64,000 nt of DNA from an uncultured Lachnospiraceae bacterium (GTDB lineage: Bacteria; Bacillota; Clostridia; Lachnospirales; Lachnospiraceae). Both the position numbers and the translations under genes were made by a program. Of the stretch, positions 17,830 through 26,121 are shown piece after piece. Each line of letters starts with the position of its first letter. The stretch's first letter is position 1. Location of the stretch: NCBI GenBank assembly GCA_947172705.1, contig CAMWCA010000002.1, positions 62,001 to 126,000 of the forward strand. Reading direction: 5' to 3'. Under the pieces are notes generated by a model that worked only from the letters and a program-made list of their open reading frames with translations, did no database searches and was not told where the DNA came from.

Positions 17830-19761
17830 ATGAAAATTAACTGGAATATATCCTATTTTAAACCGGACAAACAGGGCGTATTTTTAACAGAAAATAGTGT
17901 TAAATTTGCAGCATATTTACATACAGATCAGGAGTGCGGTGTTATCCTGTATGATCAGCGGGGGGAAACCCAGCGTATCCCCTTTCTTCCGGAAAAGCGC
18001 AGGGGAACTCTTTACGGTCTTAAGCTTGAAGGGGAAGGGCTTGCCTCTTACAGGTATAATTTTTATGTGGGGGATCAGATTCTTACGGACCCTTATGCCT
18101 GTGAAATCCATGGATTGGAGAAATGGGGCGGCGGGAAGGAAAAGGAGCGTAAAACTTACGGTTCTCTCGCTTTTCATGAATTTGACTGGCAGGAGGATGA
18201 ACCTCTTATGATTCCTCTGGAGGACAGTATTTTGTATGGAGTAAATGTGCGCGGATTTACTATGCACAAAAGTTCAGGGGTAAGAAACAGGGGAACTTTT
18301 GAAGGGATAATTGAAAAAATTCCTTATTTAAAGGAACTTGGCGTGACGGGTATTGTATTGATGCCCTGCTACGAATATGAGGAACGGATGGTTTTGGAGA
18401 GACCGGTATTAGATCCCTATTCGGTGAAAGCCTCCGGAGAGATGACGGCGGTGCAGAGCAACGCAGAAAGGAAGAAGGTGAACTGCTGGGGATTTCAAAA
18501 TGGTTTCTATTTTGCCCCTAAATCTGCATACAGCGCAAAAGGCGCCCCGGTTGTTTCCTTTAAGGAACTGGTTCGGGAATTCCATAAAAACGGTCTGGAA
18601 GTGCTGATGCATTTTTATTTTCCGCCGGAGATCAGGCAGCTTTATATGCTGGATGTGATCAAATACTGGGTTACGGAATACCACATTGACGGTGTCCGGC
18701 TTGGAGGTTTTCATATTCCCTTCAGGCTTTTGGCGGAAGAGCCAATTTTAAAAAACACAAAGATCTGGTGTACCTATCTGCCGGAAGAGGATCTGCCGGT
18801 CATAAGGAATCCTCTTTACAGGAATTTTATTTCAGATAACGGCAATTTCCGTTATGACATGAGACGGTTCCTGAAGGGGGATGAGGGGCTTTTATACCAG
18901 GCAATTTCTTACCAGCGGCGCAATCCCCGGGAATACGGGGTGATCAATTATCTGGCGGATTATGACGGCTTTTCCCTTTATGACTGTGTTTCCTATGAGC
19001 GGAAACACAATGAAGCCAATGGAGAAAACAACCGGGATGGAAATGATATAAATGCCACCTGGAACTGTGGCGTTGAAGGGGATACCAGACGAAAATCCAT
19101 ACAGGAGCTTCGCTTAAGGCAGATTAAAAATGCGCTTTCCTTTGTGTTCCTTTCCCAGGGAATTCCATTTCTTTTCAGTGGGGATGAGTTTGCCTGCTCT
19201 CGTGGGGGGAATAATAATTGCTATTGTCAGGATAATGAGACTGGTTGGATTAACTGGAAAAATAATCTTTTTTCAAGGGAAGTGCTGGAGTATGCCAAAT
19301 TTTTGACCAGGCTTCGCAGGGAACATCCAATCTTACACATGAAGGAAGAACTACGGGTTATGGATTATAAAGGCTGTGGATGCCCGGACATTTCCTATCA
19401 TGGGGCGGAGGCATGGCGGCCCGACTTGAGCCATATTGGCAGATTGATCGGTATTGTGTTGAGCGGGCAGTATGCGCCGGACGAGGAGGATACCTCTTTC
19501 TATATTGCGTATAATATGCATTGGGAGTCGCATAAGCTGGCGCTGCCCAAGCTGGCTAAGGGAGAAGAATGGATCAAACTTTCCGATACTGGGTGCAAAG
19601 CGGCTTATGAGGAGGGCGAAGGAGAGCCTTTTGGGGAAGAACATCCTATCATAACAGTCAGCGCTCGAAGCGTTGCCGTATTTATGACAAAGAAATGTGT
19701 GTTACCTGTCCCGGGTAAAAAGAAAAAGAAGAGTTCAGAGAAGAAAGACGGCATGGTATGA
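17830..19761 (+). CDS. GlgX-like GH13 family protein, probable pseudoenzyme
   Basis: 643 residues; ATG 17830 has AGGAGG 5 nt upstream. The layout is that of glycogen-debranching/isoamylase-type GH13 proteins: an N-terminal beta-sandwich, a barrel starting at YGVNVRGFTMHKSSGV, and a well-kept C-terminal barrel half (SYERKHNEANGENNRDGNDI, LSQGIPFLFSGDEF). But the catalytic regions are lost. Region I (DVVxNH) is VLMHFYFPP (258-266). Region II has Gly292 where the nucleophile Asp should follow Arg290. Region III around 312-317 is IWCTYL with no acid/base Glu. Region IV has YD (378-379) instead of HD. It is therefore unlikely to hydrolyse glycans and may bind them or act as a scaffold or regulator. 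It ends in a Lys-rich tail and overlaps the next gene by 4 nt. Confidence 0.85.
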   Translation: MKINWNISYFKPDKQGVFLTENSVKFAAYLHTDQECGVILYDQRGETQRIPFLPEKRRGTLYGLKLEGEGLASYRYNFYVGDQILTDPYACEIHGLEKWGGGKEKERKTYGSLAFHEFDWQEDEPLMIPLEDSILYGVNVRGFTMHKSSGVRNRGTFEGIIEKIPYLKELGVTGIVLMPCYEYEERMVLERPVLDPYSVKASGEMTAVQSNAERKKVNCWGFQNGFYFAPKSAYSAKGAPVVSFKELVREFHKNGLEVLMHFYFPPEIRQLYMLDVIKYWVTEYHIDGVRLGGFHIPFRLLAEEPILKNTKIWCTYLPEEDLPVIRNPLYRNFISDNGNFRYDMRRFLKGDEGLLYQAISYQRRNPREYGVINYLADYDGFSLYDCVSYERKHNEANGENNRDGNDINATWNCGVEGDTRRKSIQELRLRQIKNALSFVFLSQGIPFLFSGDEFACSRGGNNNCYCQDNETGWINWKNNLFSREVLEYAKFLTRLRREHPILHMKEELRVMDYKGCGCPDISYHGAEAWRPDLSHIGRLIGIVLSGQYAPDEEDTSFYIAYNMHWESHKLALPKLAKGEEWIKLSDTGCKAAYEEGEGEPFGEEHPIITVSARSVAVFMTKKCVLPVPGKKKKKSSEKKDGMV

Positions 19762-20288
19762 TGAAAATCTGGAAGCATTTCAAGACGATTACCTATCATA
19801 AATATCTTGTAATGAAGGGATGTTTTAAGGTGGGGTTGTACCGGCAGGGCATACTCCATGATCTGTCAAAATACAGCCCCAGCGAATTTTTGGTTGGAGC
19901 CAAATATTATCAGGGAGACAGAAGCCCTAACAATGCAGAGCGGGAGGCGTTGGGATATTCCTCCGCCTGGCTGCACCACAAGGGGAGAAATAAGCACCAC
20001 TATGAGTATTGGATCGACTACAGTACCAGAGAAGTTCCCGGAGGCATGGCGCCTGCGCCCATGCCGGTAAAATATGTGGTGGAGATGTTCATGGATCGGA
20101 TCGCCGCCTCCAAGGTATATAACAAAGAACGCTATACAGATTCCTCGCCCTGGGAATATTATGTTAAGGGGAAAGAAAAAGCCCCTCTGCATCCAAAGAC
20201 AAAAGCGCTTTTGGAGAGACTGCTTCGCATGCTCTCGGAGAAGGGGGAAGCAGCAACCTTTGCCTATATTCGCAAAAAGCTTCTTTAA
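19758..20288 (+). CDS. DUF5662 family protein
   Basis: 176 residues. Family hallmarks are visible: HFKTITYHKYLVMKGCFK at the N-terminus, then QGILHDLSKYSPSEF, AWLHHKGRNKHHYEYWIDY and MPVKYVVEMFMDRIAAS. The HD in LHDLSKYS and the His cluster HHKGRNKHH look like metal ligands of an HD-type phosphohydrolase fold; that is an inference, as no activity is known to me. It is translationally coupled (ATGA) to the GH13-like gene, so the two may act together. A start at ATG 19761 is equally possible. Confidence 0.85.
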   Translation: MMKIWKHFKTITYHKYLVMKGCFKVGLYRQGILHDLSKYSPSEFLVGAKYYQGDRSPNNAEREALGYSSAWLHHKGRNKHHYEYWIDYSTREVPGGMAPAPMPVKYVVEMFMDRIAASKVYNKERYTDSSPWEYYVKGKEKAPLHPKTKALLERLLRMLSEKGEAATFAYIRKKLL

Positions 20289-20291
20289 CCA

Positions 20292-20342
20292 TTTTTATCA
20301 CTGCTGCATATGATAAAGCATATGAATAAGGAGTGATAAAAA
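20292..20342 (+). promoter_or_regulatory. two-tier inverted repeat overlapping the RBS of the Cys-rich gene
   Basis: An 11-bp perfect outer stem (20292-20302 with 20332-20342) encloses a second inverted repeat, CATATG-ATAAAG-CATATG (20307-20324). The 3' outer arm covers the end of the AAGGAG ribosome site (20328-20333) and the whole spacer before ATG 20345, so folding could mask translation initiation. No T-run follows, so it is not a usual terminator. Confidence 0.5.
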
Positions 20343-20344
20343 AT

Positions 20345-20638
20345 ATGAATTGTTTGATTTGGGTATTGTTACTTTTATGTTGTGGAAACAACACAGGCTG
20401 TTGTAATGACCATAATGATGGCTGCGGCGGCAGAAACCAGCGCAGAAGCGCCGTGACAAATCATGATTGCGGATGCGGAAATGACGGCTTCAGAGGCAGA
20501 AATGAGCATCAGGAGGATCATGACTGTGGATGCAGAACAGAGTTTCGTTCAGAGCCTCGTTTTGAGCAGAGACCTTTTACCTTCAATCAGAATGCAGGCT
20601 GTGGATGCGAAGAACAGCCCGGCAGTTGCGACCGCTGA
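20345..20638 (+). CDS. small cysteine-rich protein (chorion-class HCB-like)
   Basis: 97 residues from ATG 20345; GTG 20333 is an alternative start that lies within the AGGAG. A short hydrophobic N-terminus (IWVLLLLCC) is followed by a Cys/Gly/Asn-rich region: GCCND, DGCGG, CGCGND, DCGCR, GCGCEEQ. Low complexity with paired CxC motifs resembles the proteins labelled high-cysteine HCB protein 13 in Lachnospiraceae genomes. The function is unknown; metal binding is possible from the CxC spacing but unproven. It follows DUF5662 after 56 nt, with a fold over its ribosome site. Confidence 0.65.
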   Translation: MNCLIWVLLLLCCGNNTGCCNDHNDGCGGRNQRRSAVTNHDCGCGNDGFRGRNEHQEDHDCGCRTEFRSEPRFEQRPFTFNQNAGCGCEEQPGSCDR

Positions 20639-20735
20639 CAAAACGGGGAGCCCGTAAGATGTGCAGGATATCCCGTACATTTTAAAGGAACCTGTGTGAA
20701 AAAAATAAAATTTGTTTTTAAAAATCAGAATGTCA

Positions 20736-20744
20736 TGTTATAAT
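20736..20744 (+). promoter_or_regulatory. extended -10 promoter upstream of gtrA
   Basis: TGTTATAAT is a perfect TATAAT with the TGn extension; there is no good -35 at 16-18 nt. The predicted start near 20751 gives a leader of about 70 nt that contains the hairpin at 20794-20807. Confidence 0.55.
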
Positions 20745-20793
20745 ACTTTTGTATGCGCATGGCATTCTTTTTATGTAGGATACTGATTACAAT

Positions 20794-20820
20794 GCCGCAT
20801 ATGCGGCAGAATGAGAGGAA
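20794..20820 (+). repeat. hairpin-SD leader module, copy 1 (gtrA)
   Basis: A GCCGC/GCGGC stem with a 4-nt centre (20794-20807) is followed by AGAATGAGAGGAA, which holds the gtrA Shine-Dalgarno; the ATG is 2 nt further. The same 27-nt block occurs upstream of mutL (26092-26118) with 24 of 27 positions identical, the three differences all falling in the centre of the hairpin. Confidence 0.7.
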
Positions 20821-20822
20821 GC

Positions 20823-21248
20823 ATGAAAAATTTAATCAACCAGATTCTTAAATTCGGTATTGTAGGATTCTTTTGTTTCATAATTGATTTTGGAATCACA
20901 ACAGGTTTGGCTAATTTCCTTGGAGTTCATTATCTGATCTCCAAATTTTTAGGTTTTGTGATCTCGGCAGTGGTGAATTATCTTTTAAGTATTAAGTTTG
21001 TATTTACCCAAAAGAAAGAAATGGACAAGAAAAAAGAATTTTCCATCTTCCTGATCCTTTCGGCAATTGGGCTTGTGATCAATGAGATCGTTATGTATGT
21101 GTGCATTGACGGTATTTACATGCACAACGCTCCTTTGCAGGGGCTGCTTACCAGCGAGACAATGGTTTCTGTCAGCGCCATTATTGCCACCGGAGTGGTG
21201 ATGGTCTACAACTTTATATCCAGAAAGCTTTTCCTGGAAAGAAAATAG
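20823..21248 (+). CDS. GtrA-family membrane protein
   Basis: 141 residues with four predicted helices in the GtrA pattern: ILKFGIVGFFCFIIDFGI, LISKFLGFVISAVVNYLLS with the family motif NYxxSxxFVF, then two more helices ending in VMVYNFISRKLF. GtrA-like proteins are thought to help move lipid-linked sugars across the membrane for cell-surface glycosylation. ATG 20823 is taken because the SD AGAGGAA is just upstream; ATG 20811 would lie before it. No glycosyltransferase is adjacent, so the pathway is not evident. Confidence 0.88.
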   Translation: MKNLINQILKFGIVGFFCFIIDFGITTGLANFLGVHYLISKFLGFVISAVVNYLLSIKFVFTQKKEMDKKKEFSIFLILSAIGLVINEIVMYVCIDGIYMHNAPLQGLLTSETMVSVSAIIATGVVMVYNFISRKLFLERK

Positions 21249-21250
21249 TC

Positions 21251-21994
21251 ATGAATGGAGAACGTTTTTTGGAAATCAAAGACCGTATTGTGGGATCGGC
21301 GAGAGAACGATACGGCATCGGAACTTTGCAGGAGAAGACGGTTCATGCAGTTTTGAAGGATTATTATGCGCCGGATAAGGCCATGGAGGAGATCCCTGTG
21401 GACGGCTATGTGGCGGATATTTTTACTGGAGAGGAAATCATTGAAATCCAAACAGGGAATTTCAATAAGATGAGAAATAAGCTGGAATGCTTTCTTCGGA
21501 ATTATCCGGTTACCATTGTTTACCCTGTTCCCCGGATTAAATATTTGTGCTGGCTGGATGAGGAAACGGGAGAATGCTCCAAACCCAGAAAAAGTACTGT
21601 CAAAGGCTCTGTTTACAGAGCTTTTTATGAGTTATACAAAATTAAACCTTACTTAAGGCATCCCAATCTACATTTGTGTTTTCCCCTTTTAGAGGTGGAA
21701 GAATATAGGCTGTTAAATGGTTGGAGCAGGGATAAAAAGAGAGGTTCCTGCCGGTATGACAGAATTCCTCTTGCGCTTTTAGATGAGGTGCGGTTTGACC
21801 GGATAGAGGATTATGTACAGCTGATTCCTTATGAACTGCCGGAACCCTTTACGGCACGGGAATTTGGAAAGGCAATCAGGGAGAGAAACGAGACCGCGGC
21901 AAGGGTGCTTCATATTCTGAATTACCTGCAAGTGGTGGAACGATGTGAAAACAAGGGACATGCTTATACCTACCGGGTAGTGGAAAGAGGATAA
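21251..21994 (+). CDS. uncharacterised protein, possible PD-(D/E)xK-like core plus winged helix
   Basis: 247 residues; I do not recognise the family. The N-terminal half has Glu28 in a helix (LQEKTVHAVLK), then VADIFTGEEIIEIQTGNF, giving Glu28, Asp56 and Glu65-x-Gln67. That order and spacing resemble a PD-(D/E)xK nuclease core with Gln in place of Lys, followed by a helix (MRNKLECFL) and the strand VTIVYPVP. The C-terminal ~70 residues (LPEPFTAREFGKAIRERNETAARVLHILNYLQVVE) read like a winged helix. It sits 2 nt after gtrA and 7 nt before miaB, at the head of the miaB-mutS-mutL-miaA run. Nuclease activity is a hypothesis only. Confidence 0.7.
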   Translation: MNGERFLEIKDRIVGSARERYGIGTLQEKTVHAVLKDYYAPDKAMEEIPVDGYVADIFTGEEIIEIQTGNFNKMRNKLECFLRNYPVTIVYPVPRIKYLCWLDEETGECSKPRKSTVKGSVYRAFYELYKIKPYLRHPNLHLCFPLLEVEEYRLLNGWSRDKKRGSCRYDRIPLALLDEVRFDRIEDYVQLIPYELPEPFTAREFGKAIRERNETAARVLHILNYLQVVERCENKGHAYTYRVVERG

Positions 21995-22001
21995 ACAGTT
22001 T

Positions 22002-23429
22002 ATGAGAACGACCGTAAAATATGCAGGGGATCAGGAAGAGATCCGTCAGATCAGTTACATAGAAAAGGCAAGGAAGCATGTGGAAGCGCTGGAAGAGAAG
22101 CTGGGGCGGAAACCGGCATGCTGTGTTACCACCTTTGGGTGTCAGATGAACGCCCGGGATTCTGAAAAGCTTACGGGAATTTTAGAGCAGGCAGGCTATG
22201 TGCTTACAGAGGAAGAAAACGCCGATTTTGTAATCTTTAATACCTGTACCGTAAGAGATAATGCCAATCAGAGAGTTTACGGACGGCTGGGACATTTAAA
22301 CAGCCTGAAAAAGAAGAATCCCCATATGAAGATCGCTCTGTGCGGATGCATGATGCAGGAAAAGACTGTCATTGAAAAGATTCAAAAAAGCTATGGCTTT
22401 GTGGATCTGATCTTCGGCACCCATAATATTTACAAATTTGCAGAGCTTTTGGTTCAAATGTTTGAATCTGACCAAATGGTGATAGATATTTGGGAGGATA
22501 CAGATCAGATTGTTGAAAATCTGCCCATCCAGCGGAAATATCCCTTTAAATCCGGCATTAATATTATGTTTGGCTGTAACAATTTCTGCAGCTACTGTAT
22601 TGTTCCCTATGTAAGGGGAAGAGAGCGGAGCCGAAATCCGGAGGATATTATAAGGGAGATCCGGAAATTGGCAGAGGAGGGCGTGGTGGAAGTGATGCTG
22701 TTGGGACAGAATGTAAATTCCTATGGCAAGAATCTGGAAAAACCCATGTCTTTTGCCCAGCTTTTGGGTGAAGTGGAAAAGATCCAAGGCATAAAGCGGA
22801 TTCGGTTTATGACCTCTCATCCCAAGGATCTTTCCGACGAACTGATTCAGGTAATGAAGGAATCCAAAAAAATATGCAGACACCTCCACCTGCCCCTGCA
22901 GTCAGGTTCCACCAGAATCCTGCAGGCGATGAACAGACGATATACCAAGGAGCAATACCTGGCGCTGGCGGAAAAAATCAGAAAAGAAATACCGGATATT
23001 GCCATCACCACAGATATTATCGTAGGGTTTCCGGGGGAGGAGCCCGGAGATGTGGATGAAACCATTGACGTGGTGAAAAAAGTACAGTATGATAACGCTT
23101 TTACCTTTATTTATTCCAAGCGTACCGGAACACCTGCCGCGGCAATGGAAAATCAGGTGCCCCAGGAGATTGTAAAGGAGGGCTTTGACAGATTGCTGAA
23201 GGTGGTGCAGGACACGGCAAGGCAAAGGGTAAGCCTTCTGGAGGGGCAGGTGCAGGAAGCATTGGTGGAGGAAGTAAATGAGCAGGAAGAAGGGCTTGTG
23301 ACAGGAAGGCTTTCCAATAATACCATTGTACACTTCCCGGGGGATGCAGGGCTGATCGGTGAGATCGTACCGGTGTATCTGGAAAAGTGCCAGGGGTTTT
23401 ACTATATTGGAAAGCGCTGGGAGCCTTAA
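22002..23429 (+). CDS. miaB: tRNA-2-methylthio-N6-dimethylallyladenosine synthase
   Basis: 475 residues with the three methylthiotransferase modules: the UPF0004 domain with Cys in FGCQMNARDSEK, NTCTVR and CGCMMQEK; the radical SAM domain with the CxxxCxxC cluster CNNFCSYC in GCNNFCSYCIVPYVRGRERSR; and a C-terminal TRAM domain (VEEVNEQEEGLVTGRLSNN). It adds the 2-methylthio group to i6A37 of tRNAs, downstream of MiaA, which is encoded 4.6 kb further in the same run. Its stop codon overlaps the run-up to mutS. Confidence 0.96.
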   Translation: MRTTVKYAGDQEEIRQISYIEKARKHVEALEEKLGRKPACCVTTFGCQMNARDSEKLTGILEQAGYVLTEEENADFVIFNTCTVRDNANQRVYGRLGHLNSLKKKNPHMKIALCGCMMQEKTVIEKIQKSYGFVDLIFGTHNIYKFAELLVQMFESDQMVIDIWEDTDQIVENLPIQRKYPFKSGINIMFGCNNFCSYCIVPYVRGRERSRNPEDIIREIRKLAEEGVVEVMLLGQNVNSYGKNLEKPMSFAQLLGEVEKIQGIKRIRFMTSHPKDLSDELIQVMKESKKICRHLHLPLQSGSTRILQAMNRRYTKEQYLALAEKIRKEIPDIAITTDIIVGFPGEEPGDVDETIDVVKKVQYDNAFTFIYSKRTGTPAAAMENQVPQEIVKEGFDRLLKVVQDTARQRVSLLEGQVQEALVEEVNEQEEGLVTGRLSNNTIVHFPGDAGLIGEIVPVYLEKCQGFYYIGKRWEP

Positions 23430-23440
23430 TGGAGGAAAAA

Positions 23441-26086
23441 ATGGCGGAAATGACACCAATGATGAAACAGTATCTGGAAACCAAGAAAGCGTATCCGGAC
23501 TGCATCCTTTTTTATAGATTAGGGGATTTTTATGAAATGTTCTTCGAGGATGCCCTTACGGCATCCAGGGAGCTGGAGATCACCCTTACCGGCAAAAACT
23601 GCGGTTTGGAGGAACGGGCTCCCATGTGCGGCATTCCTTACCATGCAGTGGAAGGCTATTTGAATAAACTGGTTTCCAAAGGTTACAAGGTGGCGATCTG
23701 TGAACAGATGGAAGATCCCAAGCTTGCCAAAGGGCTGGTAAAAAGGGATGTGACCAGAATTGTTACACCGGGTACCAATTTAAACGTCCAGGGAATAGAA
23801 GAGGGACGGAACAATTTTATTATGAGCATTGCTTACTTTCAGGGGAAAACCGGTATCTCCATTGCGGATGTAACCACCGGCGATTACTATCTCACAGAGG
23901 CGGAGGATAGCAGAAAGCTCCTGGATGAGATCAACAAGTATGGTCCCAGTGAAATTATTTGTAATGACGCTTTTCTGGTAAGCGGTATTGACATAGAGGA
24001 CTTAAAGGGGCGGCTTCACATTGCGGTATATCCCCTGGAACCACATTTTTTTGACGAGGATCGATGCCGGAAAAGCCTCCTGAAGCACTTTCATGTAACC
24101 ACCCTTCAGGGAATGGGAATAGAGGAGTTTCCGGCAGGGCTTATTGCGGCGGGGAGCATGATGCTTTATCTGACGGATACCCAGAAAACTTCCTTAGCGC
24201 ATTTTACCCACTTGTATCCTTACATTACCAGCAGGTATATGTTTTTGGACAGCTCTACAAGAAGAAATCTGGAGCTTACGGAAACCCTGCGGGAAAAGCA
24301 AAAGAGAGGCTCTCTTTTGTGGGTGCTGGATAAAACCAAGACGGCAATGGGCGCCAGGTGCCTGCGTCAGTATATCGAACAGCCCCTTATCGACAAGGAG
24401 GAAATTGAGGGACGTCTGGACGGGGTTGAAGCCCTGTCGCGTTCCCCCATAAGCAGGGATGAGATCAGAGAGTATTTGAATCCGGTTTATGATCTGGAGC
24501 GGCTGCTTGGAAAGGTCAGCTACAAGACGGCAAATCCCAGGGATCTGATTGCCTTTCGGAACTCCCTTCAGATGCTTCCCCATATCAAAACCCTTTTAGC
24601 CGATTATGAGGAAAAGCTCCTGGTGCAGGTCAGGGAGGAAATAGACGATCTGACGGATATCTGCACCCTGATCGAAAATGCAATTGAAGACGAGCCGCCT
24701 GTTGCCATTAAGGAAGGGGGCATTATCAAAGGCGGATTTGATCAGGTGATCGACAGCCTGCGCAGCGCTAAAACAGAGGGGAAGGACTGGCTGGCGAAGC
24801 TGGAGGAAGAAGACCGGGAGCGGACAGGAATTAAAAACCTCAGAATTCGATATAATAAAGTCTTTGGATATTATTATGAGGTAACCAACTCCTACAAGGA
24901 GCTGGTGCCGGAAGATTATATCAGAAAACAGACCCTTGCCAATGCAGAGCGTTATACCAATGCCCGGCTGAAGGAGTTGGAGGACACGATTTTAAATGCG
25001 GAGGATAAGCTGTACACTCTGGAATATGACCTGTTTTGCCAGATCAGGGACGCCATTGCAGGGGAAATGGAGCGGATTCAGCGGACGGCAAAGGCGGTGG
25101 CAAAGCTGGATGTGCTTGCCTCTCTGTCTTTTGTAGCGGAAAGAAATCATTTTGTCCGCCCCGGCATCAATCAAAAGGGTGTGATCGACATCAAGGCAGG
25201 CAGGCATCCGGTAGTGGAGCAGATGATGTCTGACGATATGTTTATCCCCAATGATACTTATCTGGACAATCATAAATACTGTGTATCCGTTATTACAGGT
25301 CCCAATATGGCGGGGAAATCCACTTATATGCGGCAGACGGCATTGATCGTGCTGATGGCGCAGATCGGTTCCTTTGTTCCCGCGTCCAGCGCCAATATTG
25401 GTCTGGTGGACCGCATCTTTACCAGAGTGGGCGCTTCCGATGATCTGGCAAGCGGGCAGAGCACTTTTATGGTGGAGATGAATGAAGTGGCAAATATATT
25501 AAGGAACGCCACCTCAGACAGTCTGCTTATTTTGGATGAGATCGGGCGGGGAACTTCCACTTTTGACGGTCTGGGCATTGCCTGGGCAGTGATCGAGCAT
25601 ATCAGCAACAAAAAGCTGCTGGGAGCCAAGACCTTGTTTGCAACCCACTACCATGAGCTTACAGAGCTGGAAGGTAAAATGAGCAATGTAAATAACTATT
25701 GTATTGCGGTGAAGGAAAAAGGGGATGATATTGTCTTTTTGCGCAAGATCATCAAAGGAGGGGCGGATAAGAGCTACGGTATTCAGGTGGCAAAGCTTGC
25801 AGGGGTGCCGGACATGGTCACAGACCGCGCCAAAGAAATCGTCGCCCAGCTTTGCGACAATGACATTCTGGAGAAGGTACAGAGCATTGCCGTGGATCAG
25901 AAGGAAGGAAAGCATAAGACGATCCAGTACGATGAGGTGGATCTAAGTCAGATGTCCTTGTTTGACACAGTTACCGATGAGGATGTGATCAATGAATTAA
26001 AGGAGATCGATGTTTCCAACCTGACGCCTCTGGACGCCTTAAATACCCTGTACCGCCTTCAAAATAAGCTGAAGAACAGATGGTGA
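23441..26086 (+). CDS. mutS: DNA mismatch recognition ATPase MutS
   Basis: 881 residues. The mismatch-reading motif GDFYEMF is near the N-terminus (MMKQYLETKKAYPDC, LFYRLGDFYEMF). The lever and clamp domains follow, then the ABC-type ATPase with Walker A GPNMAGKS (620-627), the signature region around SDDLASGQSTFMVEM, and Walker B LILDEIGRGTSTFDG. ATG 23441 has GGAGG 5 nt upstream; ATG 23429 overlaps that GGAGG and earlier starts lie in miaB. The C-terminal tail (LTPLDALNTLYRLQNKLK) is standard. It acts with MutL, encoded 35 nt downstream. Confidence 0.98.
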   Translation: MAEMTPMMKQYLETKKAYPDCILFYRLGDFYEMFFEDALTASRELEITLTGKNCGLEERAPMCGIPYHAVEGYLNKLVSKGYKVAICEQMEDPKLAKGLVKRDVTRIVTPGTNLNVQGIEEGRNNFIMSIAYFQGKTGISIADVTTGDYYLTEAEDSRKLLDEINKYGPSEIICNDAFLVSGIDIEDLKGRLHIAVYPLEPHFFDEDRCRKSLLKHFHVTTLQGMGIEEFPAGLIAAGSMMLYLTDTQKTSLAHFTHLYPYITSRYMFLDSSTRRNLELTETLREKQKRGSLLWVLDKTKTAMGARCLRQYIEQPLIDKEEIEGRLDGVEALSRSPISRDEIREYLNPVYDLERLLGKVSYKTANPRDLIAFRNSLQMLPHIKTLLADYEEKLLVQVREEIDDLTDICTLIENAIEDEPPVAIKEGGIIKGGFDQVIDSLRSAKTEGKDWLAKLEEEDRERTGIKNLRIRYNKVFGYYYEVTNSYKELVPEDYIRKQTLANAERYTNARLKELEDTILNAEDKLYTLEYDLFCQIRDAIAGEMERIQRTAKAVAKLDVLASLSFVAERNHFVRPGINQKGVIDIKAGRHPVVEQMMSDDMFIPNDTYLDNHKYCVSVITGPNMAGKSTYMRQTALIVLMAQIGSFVPASSANIGLVDRIFTRVGASDDLASGQSTFMVEMNEVANILRNATSDSLLILDEIGRGTSTFDGLGIAWAVIEHISNKKLLGAKTLFATHYHELTELEGKMSNVNNYCIAVKEKGDDIVFLRKIIKGGADKSYGIQVAKLAGVPDMVTDRAKEIVAQLCDNDILEKVQSIAVDQKEGKHKTIQYDEVDLSQMSLFDTVTDEDVINELKEIDVSNLTPLDALNTLYRLQNKLKNRW

Positions 26087-26091
26087 TTTAC

Positions 26092-26118
26092 GCCGCAGGC
26101 GCGGCAGAATGAGAGGAA
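26092..26118 (+). repeat. hairpin-SD leader module, copy 2 (mutL)
   Basis: A GCCGC-AGGC-GCGGC hairpin is followed by AGAATGAGAGGAA, the mutL ribosome site; the mutL ATG lies 3 nt further. It matches the block before gtrA except for three bases in the hairpin centre. It fills almost the whole mutS-mutL gap. Confidence 0.7.
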
Positions 26119-26121
26119 TAT

